This document shows positions 45,801 through 54,048 of a DNA stretch of 64,000 bases, one piece after another. The stretch covers positions 10,061 to 74,060 of the forward strand of contig CAZQRT010000001.1 of NCBI GenBank assembly GCA_964596105.1. Direction: 5' to 3'. The notes beneath the pieces are model-generated. The model searched no databases. It was not told where the DNA came from and worked only from the letters and a program-made list of their open reading frames with translations. The stretch is from CAJUOR01 sp964596105 (lineage in GTDB: Bacteria > Bacillota_I > Bacilli_A > Erysipelotrichales > Coprobacillaceae). Made by a program: the position numbers and the translations under genes. Positions within the stretch are counted from its first letter, which is position 1. Every line of letters starts with the position of its first letter.

Positions 45801-46356
45801 TCACTTCGACCTTCTGAATTTCATGAGAAGTTCTGAAGCCGTCAAAGAAATGAATAAAAGGAACCGAGCCTTTAATCGCGGCTAAATGCGCGACGCCGCC
45901 CAGATCCATCACTTCCTGAACGGAGTGCGAGCACAGCATCGGGATGCCGACCTGACGGCAGGCGTAAACGTCCTGATGGTCGCCGAAGATGTTTAAAGCC
46001 CGCGTTGCCAGGGCACGGGCTGCCACATGGACAACTCCCGGCAGCATTTCGCCGGCAATTTTGTAAAGGTTTGGAATCATCAAAAGCAAACCCTGAGATG
46101 CGGTAAAGGTCGTTGCCAGCGCGCCGCCTTGCAGGGCGCCGTGAATAGCGCCGGCAGCACCGGCCTCAGACTGCATTTCCACAACGTTTACTGTTGACCC
46201 GAAAATATTCTTTCTTCCGGTGGCAGCCCAGCTTTCGGCGTTTTCCGCCATCGGACTGCTAGGAGTAATCGGATAGATTCCGGCAACCTCGGTAAAGGCG
46301 TAGGCGACATGCGCCGCGGCCGTATTACCGTCCATGGATACATAAGTCTTTGCCAT
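42835..46356 (-). CDS. nifJ: Pyruvate:ferredoxin (flavodoxin) oxidoreductase
   Basis: PFOR oxidises pyruvate to acetyl-CoA and CO2 and reduces ferredoxin, the electron source for the Rnf complex. The 1173-residue single-chain enzyme shows the N-terminal pyrimidine-binding domain (YPITPSSPMAENAESW), domain II, two ferredoxin-type motifs (CIQCNNCVMVCPH and CVGCGLCVTECPG), the third cluster cysteines (SGACGGCGETPYY) and the TPP-binding part with GDGWAYDIGYGG and TEVYSNTGGQ. An AAGGAGG precedes the ATG. A TATAAT (46398-46393) lies upstream, with a poor -35. Confidence 0.97.
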   Translation of the reverse strand: MAKTYVSMDGNTAAAHVAYAFTEVAGIYPITPSSPMAENAESWAATGRKNIFGSTVNVVEMQSEAGAAGAIHGALQGGALATTFTASQGLLLMIPNLYKIAGEMLPGVVHVAARALATRALNIFGDHQDVYACRQVGIPMLCSHSVQEVMDLGGVAHLAAIKGSVPFIHFFDGFRTSHEIQKVEVMDYEVLKSLVDMDAVARFKKNALNPHVNPIQRGGAENDDIYFQGREAQNQHYEAVVEIVADYMKKISEITGRQYAPFTYYGDPQADKVIIAMGSVTETIKETIDELTKRGAKVGLIKVHLYRPFSAKYLKAVLPETVKKIAVLDRTKEMGAAGEPLYLDVVSVLNKDVDLIIGGRYGMGSKDTTPGQIKAVYDHLDSADPFTSFTIGINDDVTHLSLPEDKDFHVTSDYTACLFYGLGSDGTVSANKNSIKIIGDHTDLYSQAYFAYDSKKAGGATRSNLRFGHTPIRATYYVNNADFISCSLDNYVLKYDMLKNLKEGGTFLLNTEFSKEEIVDYLPNLVKKQLAEKKAKFYIINANNIAREIGMGRRTNTILQSAFFALNQQILPIDEAVNYMKEAAKKSYGKKGDAIVQANYKAIDAGKDAIVEVAVDPAWAELEVSRTRARTGDEHFDEFVSVINGLDGYDLPVSSFLGEKLDGSMKSGVAYKEKRAIAIQVPKWNKENCIQCNNCVMVCPHATIRAFLMTPEEIANAPEDISGDVLKPAGKAAQAGLSYRLQVSPDNCVGCGLCVTECPGMKGNKALTMVGVKEELTHSELADYMYTKVTYKDTYYPTTTTKGVGFMKPYFEVSGACGGCGETPYYRLASQLFGEDMIIANATGCSSIYAGSTPSTPMTTDEKGHGPAWANSLFEDNAEYGFGMKLAQEYKTKQILEIIAANKAECEPEVVEVLEKYEAASGNREAEKAIVDDVIKAVEGSQNAGIKDLLALKGDLVTKSQWIIGGDGWAYDIGYGGVDHVLANDLNVNILVLDTEVYSNTGGQSSKSSQAGSIAKFTASGKRVAKKDLAQIAMAYGHVYVAQVAMGANPMQTIKAFREAESYDGPSLIIAYSPCMEHGIKGGLANHQAQQRAAIECGYFNLLRYDPRLEAEGKNPLQIDSKAPDFTKFQDFLMTENRFNQLSKVNPEHAEELKQKCENDAKIRRARLERMVA

Positions 46357-46439
46357 ATCTTTTGTTTTCCTCCTTTTTTATTTACAACCCATATTATACT
46401 ACCGTGACTATTTTTTGGCTATATAAAAATCATACAAAG

Positions 46440-46916
46440 CTAATCATAAATGGCGCTTTGATAAGCGTAATAACCGCCCAGAATAATGCAGAGACCGGCG
46501 AAAATATTATTGGAAAGCAAAGCCGAAAGCCCCATGCGCCACACGTAAGGCGAAAACAGCAGGGCAAACGGCGACAAACCGGTGCTCAGCCAGTAAGTGT
46601 ACAGGGCGTAGAAAACGTTGCTGAAAATGATGCTCAAGACATAAAAGATGATCGTTAGAATGCCGATTTTCGTGTTGCCGGTACCCGCCACTTTCTTTAA
46701 GGCGCGGGCGATCAAAACGCCGATGAAGGCCAGGATGTAGAGAAAGCGGACGTTGGTGATGGCGACAAAAGCGGCGTACAAAAGCCCGAAGACAACCGCC
46801 AGACATAAACCGGTCAAAATGAGCTTCACCCACATTTTGGCGTCAAAATACTCGCGGTTGTGCTGGCGGAAAAACTTCTGCGCTTCGCGGCGCTCTTTTC
46901 TTTCCTGGTAACTCAT
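46440..46916 (-). CDS. Uncharacterised membrane protein
   Basis: A 158-residue protein that I do not recognise. It has a charged N-terminus (SYQERKERREAQKFFRQHNRE) and four hydrophobic segments (about residues 29-52, 57-68, 85-106 and 134-152). It begins directly after the galU stop codon, with the ribosome site inside galU, so the two are coupled. A role in glucolipid or wall polymer synthesis is possible from location only. Confidence 0.75.
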   Translation of the reverse strand: MSYQERKERREAQKFFRQHNREYFDAKMWVKLILTGLCLAVVFGLLYAAFVAITNVRFLYILAFIGVLIARALKKVAGTGNTKIGILTIIFYVLSIIFSNVFYALYTYWLSTGLSPFALLFSPYVWRMGLSALLSNNIFAGLCIILGGYYAYQSAIYD

Positions 46917-47807
46917 CTAAAGTACCTCGGCCAGCTTTTTAATATAATCTTTCACCTTGTCCCTTAAATCATCGCGTTCCAGAGCGAAATCGATGGTGGC
47001 CTGGATAAAGCCGAATTTGTCGCCGACGTCATAGCGGGTGCCGATGAAATCATAGGCGTAAACCGCCTGGCGGTCCATCAGGCGGCGGATCGCGTCGGTG
47101 AGCTGAATCTCATGGCCGGCCCCCGGCTCCTGCGTGGCCAATAGGTCAAAGATCTCCGGCGTCAGGACATAACGGCCAAGCACGGCAAGCTGGCTTGGCG
47201 CTTTGTCTATCTCCGGCTTTTCCACCATATCGACGAGCTTGACGAGCCGCTCGCCTTTTTTAACCGGATTTAAAGGAGCGACAATGCCGTATTTGCTGAC
47301 CGCTTCTCTATTGACGGTCTGGACGCCGACGACGCTGGCCAGGGTCTTCTCATAAGCTTTGATCAGCTGTTTCAGGGCCGGTTCGCTGTCCTTGTTCACC
47401 ACGACATCATCCCCGAGCAGCACCGCGAACGGCTCGTCGCCGATAAATGATTTCGCGCATAAGACGGCGTGCCCCAGCCCGCGGGGCTCTTTCTGGCGGA
47501 TGTAGAAAATATTGGCCATTTCCGCGATCTTGCGGATTTCCTTGAGCTCCTGCTTTTTGCCGCTTTCCGCGAGCCGCGCCTCCAGTTCGTAGTTGCGGTC
47601 AAAATGATTTTCCATGGCGTGTTTATTGGCATTGGTGATAATGAGAATTTCCTCGATCCCGCTTTTGACCGCCTCTTCAATGATATACTGAATGGTCGGG
47701 GTATCGACGATGGGCAGCATCTCTTTGGCCAGCGCCTTGGTGGCCGGCAGAAAGCGCGTCCCCAGGCCGGCGGCGGGAATCACCGCTTTGCGTACTAAAT
47801 GTTCCAT
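46917..47807 (-). CDS. galU: UTP-glucose-1-phosphate uridylyltransferase
   Basis: GalU makes UDP-glucose. The 296-residue enzyme begins RKAVIPAAGLGTRFLPATK and has the catalytic lysine context KEMLPIVDTPTIQYII, and PRGLGHAVLCAKSF and VVVNKDSEPAL motifs. UDP-glucose is the donor for the diacylglycerol glucosyltransferases encoded nearby at 38668-42700. It follows pyrR by 11 bp. Confidence 0.97.
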   Translation of the reverse strand: MEHLVRKAVIPAAGLGTRFLPATKALAKEMLPIVDTPTIQYIIEEAVKSGIEEILIITNANKHAMENHFDRNYELEARLAESGKKQELKEIRKIAEMANIFYIRQKEPRGLGHAVLCAKSFIGDEPFAVLLGDDVVVNKDSEPALKQLIKAYEKTLASVVGVQTVNREAVSKYGIVAPLNPVKKGERLVKLVDMVEKPEIDKAPSQLAVLGRYVLTPEIFDLLATQEPGAGHEIQLTDAIRRLMDRQAVYAYDFIGTRYDVGDKFGFIQATIDFALERDDLRDKVKDYIKKLAEVL

Positions 47808-47818
47808 ATCAAAACCTC

Positions 47819-48331
47819 CTATAACTTTCTTAAGCGCACCGCGTCTTCGCCGTCTAATTCTCTCAGGTGCACTTCCACTTCCTCTAATAAACTGGTGGGC
47901 AGGTTTTTGCCGACATAGTCAGCGCGAATCGGCAGCTGGCGGTGGCCGCGGTCAATCAGGGCCGCCAGCTGGATTTCTTTCGGGCGCCCGGCGCGGATCA
48001 CGGCTTCCATGGCCGCCCGTACGGTGCGGCCGTGAAAGAGGACATCATCCACCAGGATCACGATTTTATCTTCGACGGTAAAGGGCAGCACGGGAATATC
48101 CTGATTGAAAGGACGGTCATCGCGGTAAGGCCGGACGTCTAAAGGGGCGCTGGGAATCGGGCGGTGCTCGATGTCCGCGATTTCCGCGGCGATGCGCCGC
48201 GACAAAACATCCCCGCGCTTGACAATCCCGAGCAGAATGAGATCATCCGCGCCTTTATTTTTTTCCAGGATTTCATGAGCCATCCTTTTCAGGGTGCGGC
48301 TGATGGCGGTTTCATCGTAGATGAGTTTCAT
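47819..48331 (-). CDS. pyrR: Bifunctional pyr operon attenuator / uracil phosphoribosyltransferase
   Basis: PyrR binds pyr mRNA in the presence of UMP and has UPRTase activity. The 170-residue protein starts MKLIYDETAISRTLKRMAH and contains the PRPP loop VILVDDVLFHGRTVRAAMEA and the ending LDGEDAVRLRKL. ATG 48331 follows GGAGGGGTGAC; the longer in-frame start lies in the upstream gene. No pyr biosynthesis genes are in the window, so its attenuation target is elsewhere. Confidence 0.95.
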   Translation of the reverse strand: MKLIYDETAISRTLKRMAHEILEKNKGADDLILLGIVKRGDVLSRRIAAEIADIEHRPIPSAPLDVRPYRDDRPFNQDIPVLPFTVEDKIVILVDDVLFHGRTVRAAMEAVIRAGRPKEIQLAALIDRGHRQLPIRADYVGKNLPTSLLEEVEVHLRELDGEDAVRLRKL

Positions 48332-48332
48332 G

Positions 48333-49073
48333 TCACCCCTCCTCAAAATAGAACCGGTACACGTCCTTTTGCAGGGTTTCGCTGAAAACTTTGTGACCGA
48401 CGACAACCCCGTCTGTCAAAAACAGCTTCTGGCCGTCGGCAAGCTGACGGTGCGTGCTGCAAAGAAGTCCCGCGAGCTCAAGCAAAGTTTCATGCAGGAC
48501 CTGAAAAGTCTCCCGGTCACTGCAGATTTCCAGCTCAGGACGGTCAAAAACATCCATGCCTTTGGTATAAGCCCAGAAAGCGTTGTCGTGACTGTAAAAT
48601 CCGGCATGGACATAAGCGGCAACGGGAACCCGGCCCGAAACGATATCCCGGGCAAAAGATTCCGCTTCGCTTTTACCATAAAAAAGTGAAGCCGCGCCGT
48701 AATAGACCGCTAAAGCGTTGTAGGATGCCATCAGGGCGCAGGTGACTTTCGTCAGCTCCCGCAGCCGCTCAATTTCCCGGCCGTTTCCTTTTATCGCCGC
48801 GATGACGTGACATTTATGGCGCGAGGCAATGTCTTTGCCAGCGGGAAACAGGGGATTAAAATCAGCCACCCGCCCCATCTCTGTACGATCGACAGGATCA
48901 GGGACGAAGGAAACAAGCAGATCATAGACGCCGGTTTTGGCCCGCAGCCCGTCCGCTGTTAAGGTATAAGACAAATCTTCAGAAAAAAGTTTACGGTAAT
49001 TTCTTACGAATCCGTCAAATAAAACATTGCTGTCTTTGTATAAGACAAAGGCAAAACTAACCCTGGCTGCCAT
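48333..49073 (-). CDS. Uncharacterised protein, possibly DUF4261-like
   Basis: A 246-residue soluble protein without signal peptide. The order of segments, with VYDLLVSFVPDPVDRTEM early, RHKCHVIAAIKG in the middle and a C-terminal NAFWAYTKGMDVFDRPELEI, recalls DUF4261 proteins, whose function is unknown. This assignment is tentative. I take ATG 49073, 7 nt after GAGGTG; a GTG two codons upstream is too close to the ribosome site. The stop is 1 bp before the pyrR start, so it is co-transcribed with pyrR from a promoter at 49092-49120. Confidence 0.72.
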   Translation of the reverse strand: MAARVSFAFVLYKDSNVLFDGFVRNYRKLFSEDLSYTLTADGLRAKTGVYDLLVSFVPDPVDRTEMGRVADFNPLFPAGKDIASRHKCHVIAAIKGNGREIERLRELTKVTCALMASYNALAVYYGAASLFYGKSEAESFARDIVSGRVPVAAYVHAGFYSHDNAFWAYTKGMDVFDRPELEICSDRETFQVLHETLLELAGLLCSTHRQLADGQKLFLTDGVVVGHKVFSETLQKDVYRFYFEEG

Positions 49074-49091
49074 GATCACACCTCGTTATCC

Positions 49092-49120
49092 ATTATAGAG
49101 GAAAAACAAAAGCTAGGCAA
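49092..49120 (-). promoter_or_regulatory. Promoter upstream of the DUF4261-like gene, pyrR and galU
   Basis: TTGCCT (49120-49115), a 17-bp spacer and TATAAT (49097-49092). Confidence 0.75.
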
Positions 49121-49123
49121 TAT

Positions 49124-49150
49124 CAAAACTGCTGACAGGATGTCAGCAGT
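49124..49150 (-). terminator. Terminator of mupG
   Basis: ACTGCTGACA-TCC-TGTCAGCAGT followed by TTTT. The left arm includes the final codons and stop of mupG. Confidence 0.85.
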
Positions 49151-50240
49151 CTTTGACTTGTTTAAAAGCGAATTTCGCGTTTGGAATCACATATTCCAAA
49201 AGCATCAGCTCATCAGCCGGAATGGTGCCCACGACATTTTTATTGCCGTTATTTGGCATATCCTTCAAGATGATATGAAGCTCGCCTTTATAGTGGCCGT
49301 ACTCGTTGTTTAAGACGACAATATCGCCGCGGCGCAAATCGCGCGTGTCGGCCGGCGGAATATCCGCGTCGGCGTAGTCAATGCGCGGCATGGTCGATCT
49401 TGCCATGTATTCCGACATATCCTGACGGACGTGATGCGGATAATTGAAGATAATCTCTTTTTCCACATCGCTGACGTTATCATTGAGGATGATGCCCAGG
49501 GTCAGCTTGCTGCGGTCAATCTCACTCAAGGCCTTTAACTCCGCTTCGCTGGCGTAGGCATTGGCGATGATCACATCATCGACTAAACCGGTCGCGAACA
49601 AGTGGCGGGCCTGGGCGTCGATGGCCATATCGCGGTGCATCTCCAGGGTGCACAGCCCTTCGCTGACCGGCCAAGGTCCGTAAGTTCCCGGTTCCTGGGA
49701 GCTCACAAAAGCCGCGATCGGAATCTGGTAACCGCGCAGTTTCTCGCCGGCTTTCTTAAATAATTCAAAGCTTAAACCGGAATAGCGCTGCGGGTAGAAA
49801 TTGTGGCAGGCGATGAGATTTTCGCGATTAGGCCGGTAGAACTCAATCAGATCAATATAAGGGCTGTCCGAACTGGCATTGATTTCCACTTTTAAATGCT
49901 GGGGATTGTAAGTCATATTGGCTTCAACCTGGCCGTTGAATCCCTCGTCAAGACGGAATCCCGCCGCGCCGATCTCCTTGAAAAAAGACAGGTCGTCATA
50001 ACTGATCCCGAGATTTTGAAAGACCGCCGGGGCGACATCCACGATCACTTCCATGCCTAGCTTATTGGCGTGGGCGATCACTTCCTGAAAGTCCTTCTTG
50101 ATTTCCTCAGCCGGTTTTTTGACCGACAAAAGGCAGGTGAAAACCCTGGTGAATCCGTACCTGGCCGCCAGGCTTAAATAAGCCATGTCGCGCTCCGGAG
50201 TGGAATGCTCCGGGTAAATCGATACTCCTAAACGTCCCAT
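49143..50240 (-). CDS. MupG family TIM-barrel protein (6-phospho-N-acetylmuramidase-like, DUF871)
   Basis: A 365-residue protein of the MupG/DUF871 family, which cleaves MurNAc-6P-GlcNAc after uptake of wall fragments. The N-terminal TIM barrel begins MGRLGVSIYPEHSTPERD and contains GAAGFRLDEGFNG and ACHNFYPQRYSGLS; a small C-terminal barrel follows (RRGDIVVLNNEYGHYKGEL). ATG 50240 follows AAGGAGG; the upstream ATG at 50270 has none. No PTS or MurQ gene is adjacent, so the usual operon context is missing. Confidence 0.88.
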   Translation of the reverse strand: MGRLGVSIYPEHSTPERDMAYLSLAARYGFTRVFTCLLSVKKPAEEIKKDFQEVIAHANKLGMEVIVDVAPAVFQNLGISYDDLSFFKEIGAAGFRLDEGFNGQVEANMTYNPQHLKVEINASSDSPYIDLIEFYRPNRENLIACHNFYPQRYSGLSFELFKKAGEKLRGYQIPIAAFVSSQEPGTYGPWPVSEGLCTLEMHRDMAIDAQARHLFATGLVDDVIIANAYASEAELKALSEIDRSKLTLGIILNDNVSDVEKEIIFNYPHHVRQDMSEYMARSTMPRIDYADADIPPADTRDLRRGDIVVLNNEYGHYKGELHIILKDMPNNGNKNVVGTIPADELMLLEYVIPNAKFAFKQVKDC

Positions 50241-50298
50241 AAAAAATTCCTCCTTTCCTATATTGTACACAATTAAAGCGGTTTCGTATACATCAAAG

Positions 50299-50327
50299 TT
50301 GCATGTTATTCATGACTATGATAAAAT
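50299..50327 (+). promoter_or_regulatory. Promoter of the zinc-ribbon membrane protein gene
   Basis: TTGCAT (50299-50304), a 17-bp spacer and TAAAAT (50322-50327), 23 bp before the ATG at 50351. Confidence 0.7.
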
Positions 50328-50350
50328 GAGGTATCGAGGAGTTGATAATC

Positions 50351-50932
50351 ATGGCAGAAAAGCAAAGAAGCACAAGAACAAAAAAGGCCACAACCGGGCA
50401 GAAAATCCTCTTTGGTTTATTGATTGTCATGACTTTTCCGTGGTCGATCATTTACCTGGTTGTGTGGAGCGGGCGCTGCGCCTACTGCGGCAAGCGCATC
50501 CTGTTCAACCGCCGCGTCTGCAAAAAATGCTACCGGAATTCTCATGCCATTGTCGATAACTTTGATGAAAAAATCGAACTGTTCTACGAACAGATCTCCG
50601 TGGTGGATGATATCACGGAAATCATCACCCAGTATGACTACATCTTCAATCAGTTCCCGGGCATCGTGGATATTTACAACGCCCTGGATGAGGAGGTTGA
50701 CGTGGAGCCGTTAAAAGAGAAAACCCTGATCACCCTGCACCGCACCCTGGAGGACTGGATGAATCAGCATCAGTATCAGTTCTCTTTAAACCAGGCCTAC
50801 CACGACGAGACAATTACCGAAATCAAGGATCTCCAGGCTGATAAACCTTTCTTTAAAGACATCCTGCAGCCTTATCTGGAAGATATCGAAGCGATCCAGC
50901 CGGAAGTCGGCACAGAAACCGTACAGGTATAA
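50351..50932 (+). CDS. Uncharacterised zinc-ribbon membrane protein
   Basis: A 193-residue protein that I cannot place in a family. It has a basic N-terminus, one hydrophobic helix (about residues 18-37: ILFGLLIVMTFPWSIIYLVV), then a four-cysteine zinc ribbon CAYCGKRILFNRRVCKKC, then an acidic helical C-terminal region. The ribbon follows the helix, so both tail parts should be on the same side. ATG 50351 is 9 nt after GAGGAG. It is a single-gene transcript with its own promoter and terminator. Confidence 0.78.
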   Translation: MAEKQRSTRTKKATTGQKILFGLLIVMTFPWSIIYLVVWSGRCAYCGKRILFNRRVCKKCYRNSHAIVDNFDEKIELFYEQISVVDDITEIITQYDYIFNQFPGIVDIYNALDEEVDVEPLKEKTLITLHRTLEDWMNQHQYQFSLNQAYHDETITEIKDLQADKPFFKDILQPYLEDIEAIQPEVGTETVQV

Positions 50933-50960
50933 AAAAAAACGGCAAAAGCCGCTTTTTTTT
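50932..50960. terminator. Bidirectional terminator between the zinc-ribbon gene and greA
   Basis: A8-CGGC-AAAA-GCCG-C-T8 in the 26 bp between two convergent genes, symmetric enough for both. Confidence 0.85.
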
Positions 50961-51441
50961 ATTCCGCCAGAGAAATATCAAGAATCTGGACCTGGTATGG
51001 CTCCTCCACCATCACCGTGACAATCTCGCCGATCGTATGTCCGATAATGGCCTTGGCCAGCGGACACTCATTGGAAATCTTGCCGTGATCAGGGTCGGTC
51101 TCAAAAGAACCGACGATCGCGAAGCGATTCTCGACATGATCGGCCATATCGAGCATCGTCACGGACATGCCCGGTTTAACCACCTGCAGATCGATCGAAT
51201 CCTCGTCGATGATCTCGGCGTTTTGAATCATGGCGTCGATTTCTTTAATGCGCGCCTCGACTTCCGCCTGACGCTCGCGGGCCGCGTCGTAGTCGGCGTT
51301 CTCGCTTAAGTCACCCTGCGCGCGGGCGGCCTGCAAGTCCGCGATGACACTCGGCCTTTCGACGTTAATCAGCTGATCGCGTTCCTGGCGCAGCTTCTCA
51401 ATACCACTTCTCGTTAAAAGAACCTTTTCATGTTCCGCCAT
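50959..51441 (-). CDS. greA: Transcription elongation factor GreA
   Basis: GreA rescues backtracked RNA polymerase by stimulating transcript cleavage. The 160-residue protein has the coiled-coil N-domain with the acidic tip (QGDLSENADYDAARERQ) and the C-terminal globular domain (ISNECPLAKAIIGHTIGE). ATG 51441 follows GGAGAGGTGAAAG. It is the last gene of the conserved mnmA-to-greA block, 45 bp after udk. Confidence 0.96.
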   Translation of the reverse strand: MAEHEKVLLTRSGIEKLRQERDQLINVERPSVIADLQAARAQGDLSENADYDAARERQAEVEARIKEIDAMIQNAEIIDEDSIDLQVVKPGMSVTMLDMADHVENRFAIVGSFETDPDHGKISNECPLAKAIIGHTIGEIVTVMVEEPYQVQILDISLAE

Positions 51442-51485
51442 TTCTTTCACCTCTCCAAGTACTATAGCACAAAACCGGCTTGCCG

Positions 51486-52079
51486 TCAAAAAGAATCCAG
51501 GTAGGCGTTGATGACCGCCAGGGCCGTTTTCTGACCCCCGTCAGGAATCATGATATCCGCCTGATTTTTATAAGGCTCAATGTAGATCATGTGCATCGGT
51601 TTGACCGTGGTTTCATACTGCCGGATGATATCCTCGAGACGGCGCCCGCGGCTGGCGATATCGCGCTGCACGCGCCGCGCCAGGCGGATATCCGCCGGGG
51701 TTTCCATATAGATTTTCAAATCACATAAGGCCGCGACAGCGGGAACGCTGAAGGTAAACAGCCCGTCGAGAAGGATGAACTTTTCCGGCTTAACCACGGT
51801 TGTCTTGGCGGTGCGGTTATGGCTGGTAAAATCATAGTCAGGCATCTCGATGGCCTCATTGTTTTTCAGCTTTTTGAGATCGGAAACCAGTAAATCCAGG
51901 TCAAACGCGCCGGGCTCATCAAAATTCACCAAGGCCCGCTTTTCCGGGCTTAAATGCGACAGATCCTTGTAGTAATTGTCAAAGCTCACATAAGCCAGAT
52001 CGCGTCTGATCTGGCGCAGATCGTTCGCGAAAGTGGTCTTTCCCGAACCGCTGCCGCCGGCAATTCCAATTAAAAACAT
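51486..52079 (-). CDS. udk: Uridine kinase
   Basis: Phosphorylates uridine and cytidine in pyrimidine salvage. The 197-residue enzyme begins MFLIGIAGGSGSGKTTFAND with a clear P-loop, and has FDNYYKDLSHL and FDEPGAFDLDLL typical of Udk. ATG 52079 follows GGAGGG. It starts 5 bp after the end of the U32 gene, and the neighbour order matches Bacillus. Confidence 0.94.
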   Translation of the reverse strand: MFLIGIAGGSGSGKTTFANDLRQIRRDLAYVSFDNYYKDLSHLSPEKRALVNFDEPGAFDLDLLVSDLKKLKNNEAIEMPDYDFTSHNRTAKTTVVKPEKFILLDGLFTFSVPAVAALCDLKIYMETPADIRLARRVQRDIASRGRRLEDIIRQYETTVKPMHMIYIEPYKNQADIMIPDGGQKTALAVINAYLDSF

Positions 52080-52083
52080 CCGC

Positions 52084-53241
52084 TCACACCCTCCTGGCCA
52101 TATCATCGGGATAAACAGCCCGGTCACACAAGATATATAGCTCGCTCATGGGATGATTGGCCTTCTCTACTGCATTCATCTTGTCATCGTAAATCTTGTC
52201 AACAACAAGACAGAAAGAATCATAATAAGGCGAGAAAAACTCCAGGCGGTCCCCAATCTCAAAGTAATTACGAACCTGGACGCGGGCCAGGCCGTTTTCA
52301 TAAGACTTCACCATGAGGACAAAGTCCTGACTGGCTTTCTCATCTTTCACATCATAAATCTGGGCATGAGCGTCGGGAACGCCGTAAAAAAAGCCGCTGG
52401 CCGCCTGGCGGTTGGCCGCTTTGGCGATCTCTTTCTCAAAATATGCCAGATCATAAGGCAGACCAGCAGCGATGAGATCAATCAGCTTGCGGTAGCAGGA
52501 TACGACCGTGGCGATATAATGGATGGATTTCATGCGCCCCTCGATCTTCAAAGCCGCGATGCCAAGCTCCATCAGCAATGGCAGTTCTCTGACGCTCACG
52601 AGATCCTTGGCCGCCATGCGGAACGGTTCATCACCGCTATGATAAAACCAGCGGCACGACTGGCTGCAGCCGCCGCGGTTGGCGTCGCGACGCGAATAAT
52701 AATTGGACAGCATGCACCGTCCCGACCAGTTCACACACATCGCGCCGTGAATAAAATATTCCAGATCCATCGCGCAGTGCTCGTGGATTTCTTTGAGGCT
52801 CTCATAATCCACCTCGCGGGCCAGCACCACGCGGTCAACCCCGAGCCTGGCCATTTCCTGGATGGCCAGCTCATTGGCCACCGAACTCTGCGTGGAAAGA
52901 TGAATCGCGAAACGGCACTGCAAATATTTAGCTCTCATAACAATATACAAATCCGCGGCAATCACCGCGTCCACGCCTGTTTCATCAAGCGCCAGCAGGT
53001 ATTCATCCAGACCCCTGAGATCGTCCTCATGAGGAATGATGTTGACCGTCACATAGAACTTGCGCTGATGCGAATGGCAGTAGCGGACCGCTTCGGCAAT
53101 ATCATCCAGGGTAAAATTACCCGCCGCGGAGCGCAGCCCGAACGTCTTGCCGCCCGCGTAGACGGCATCCGCCCCGTAGTGCACGGCGATCTTCAGCTTT
53201 TCCATATCGCCGGCCGGCGCCAGCAGTTCCGGTTTTTTCAT
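52084..53241 (-). CDS. U32 family protein, TrhP-like (tRNA hydroxylation), large subunit
   Basis: A 385-residue U32 protein. It starts KKPELLAPAGDMEKLKIAV and has YFIHGAMCVNWSGRCMLS, plus cysteines in GGCSQSCRWFY, the expected Fe-S or metal ligands. In Bacillus the paired U32 genes next to trmR (yrrN, yrrO) are needed for prephenate-dependent 5-hydroxylation of U34 in tRNA. Placement between udk and the smaller U32 gene supports the same role. It overlaps the upstream U32 gene by 4 bp. Confidence 0.9.
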   Translation of the reverse strand: MKKPELLAPAGDMEKLKIAVHYGADAVYAGGKTFGLRSAAGNFTLDDIAEAVRYCHSHQRKFYVTVNIIPHEDDLRGLDEYLLALDETGVDAVIAADLYIVMRAKYLQCRFAIHLSTQSSVANELAIQEMARLGVDRVVLAREVDYESLKEIHEHCAMDLEYFIHGAMCVNWSGRCMLSNYYSRRDANRGGCSQSCRWFYHSGDEPFRMAAKDLVSVRELPLLMELGIAALKIEGRMKSIHYIATVVSCYRKLIDLIAAGLPYDLAYFEKEIAKAANRQAASGFFYGVPDAHAQIYDVKDEKASQDFVLMVKSYENGLARVQVRNYFEIGDRLEFFSPYYDSFCLVVDKIYDDKMNAVEKANHPMSELYILCDRAVYPDDMARRV

Positions 53242-54044
53242 CCGTTTCCCGCCTTTCGCACCTCATCCGGGGTATAGATGGTTTTTTCTTGGGCAAAGCC
53301 GGCAAAAGAAGCGAACGGCAGCGGCTTTTTTTCGCTTAACGCCTGATAAGTCGCGATGACATCCGCCGTATCCATCCCCAGGGTCTCGACAAAGCCGTAA
53401 GCATAAGATCCCAGTAAATCCTGATAGCACGACCAGTCTAAAGGCAGCCGGCTGACAAACCTCGTGCCTGACTCATTTTCCTGCGCGATGGTTTCCAGGT
53501 CGCTGTCTTCAGGAGTAATGATCTTCTGATAAGAGGCAGGCTGATGATAGTACTGCTGCGCCGCGCTTAAAAGCTTTCGTCGGGAAATCGCCATCTCCAT
53601 CGCCCCGGCGATCTGGACCATTAAAGGCAGGCTCGACAACGTGCCGATCTCCACCAGTTCCGGTAAAGTCAGCTCGCGCGAGACAAAAACCATATCAACA
53701 TCTATCTTCTTTAAAACGTCAAAAAGCTTGTGGTGAGTATTCAGGCTGTTCGCGGCATAGATCAAAGGAATCCCGGAACCGCGCAGAAGATTCAGGACCG
53801 CATAGTCCTGAAACAGCACCCCGCTCACCTTTTTTAAAGACCGCAGTGCTTCTTTTAAAACGGGCAGGTCTTTTTGTGTGTACAGGGTGTTGCATAAAAT
53901 ATACGTGTTGAAATCATCCGGCAGCGGATAAACCCCGTAGTTTCCCAGGGTACAATGCTCCAGTCCGACCGCGAGATTTTTGATGCCGGCTTTTTTTAAC
54001 GCGGCTAAATCAAGATGATCATAATAAGTAAAGATATATTCCAC
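53238..54044 (-). CDS. U32 family protein, TrhP-like, small subunit
   Basis: A 268-residue U32 relative with a TIM-barrel-like fold. Motifs include FNTYILCNTLYTQKDLPV and PLIYAANSLNTHHKLFDV; the usual Fe-S cysteines are not apparent, so it probably supports the larger partner. The position next to trmR fits the first TrhP-type protein of Bacillus (yrrN). It starts 4 bp after trmR and overlaps the larger U32 gene. Confidence 0.85.
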   Translation of the reverse strand: MEYIFTYYDHLDLAALKKAGIKNLAVGLEHCTLGNYGVYPLPDDFNTYILCNTLYTQKDLPVLKEALRSLKKVSGVLFQDYAVLNLLRGSGIPLIYAANSLNTHHKLFDVLKKIDVDMVFVSRELTLPELVEIGTLSSLPLMVQIAGAMEMAISRRKLLSAAQQYYHQPASYQKIITPEDSDLETIAQENESGTRFVSRLPLDWSCYQDLLGSYAYGFVETLGMDTADVIATYQALSEKKPLPFASFAGFAQEKTIYTPDEVRKAGNG

Positions 54045-54048
54045 GCCG

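Noticed and set aside
52153..53277. Long plus-strand frame of 374 codons opposite the U32 gene
   Set aside because: It is antisense to a clear U32 protein and has no recognisable domain.
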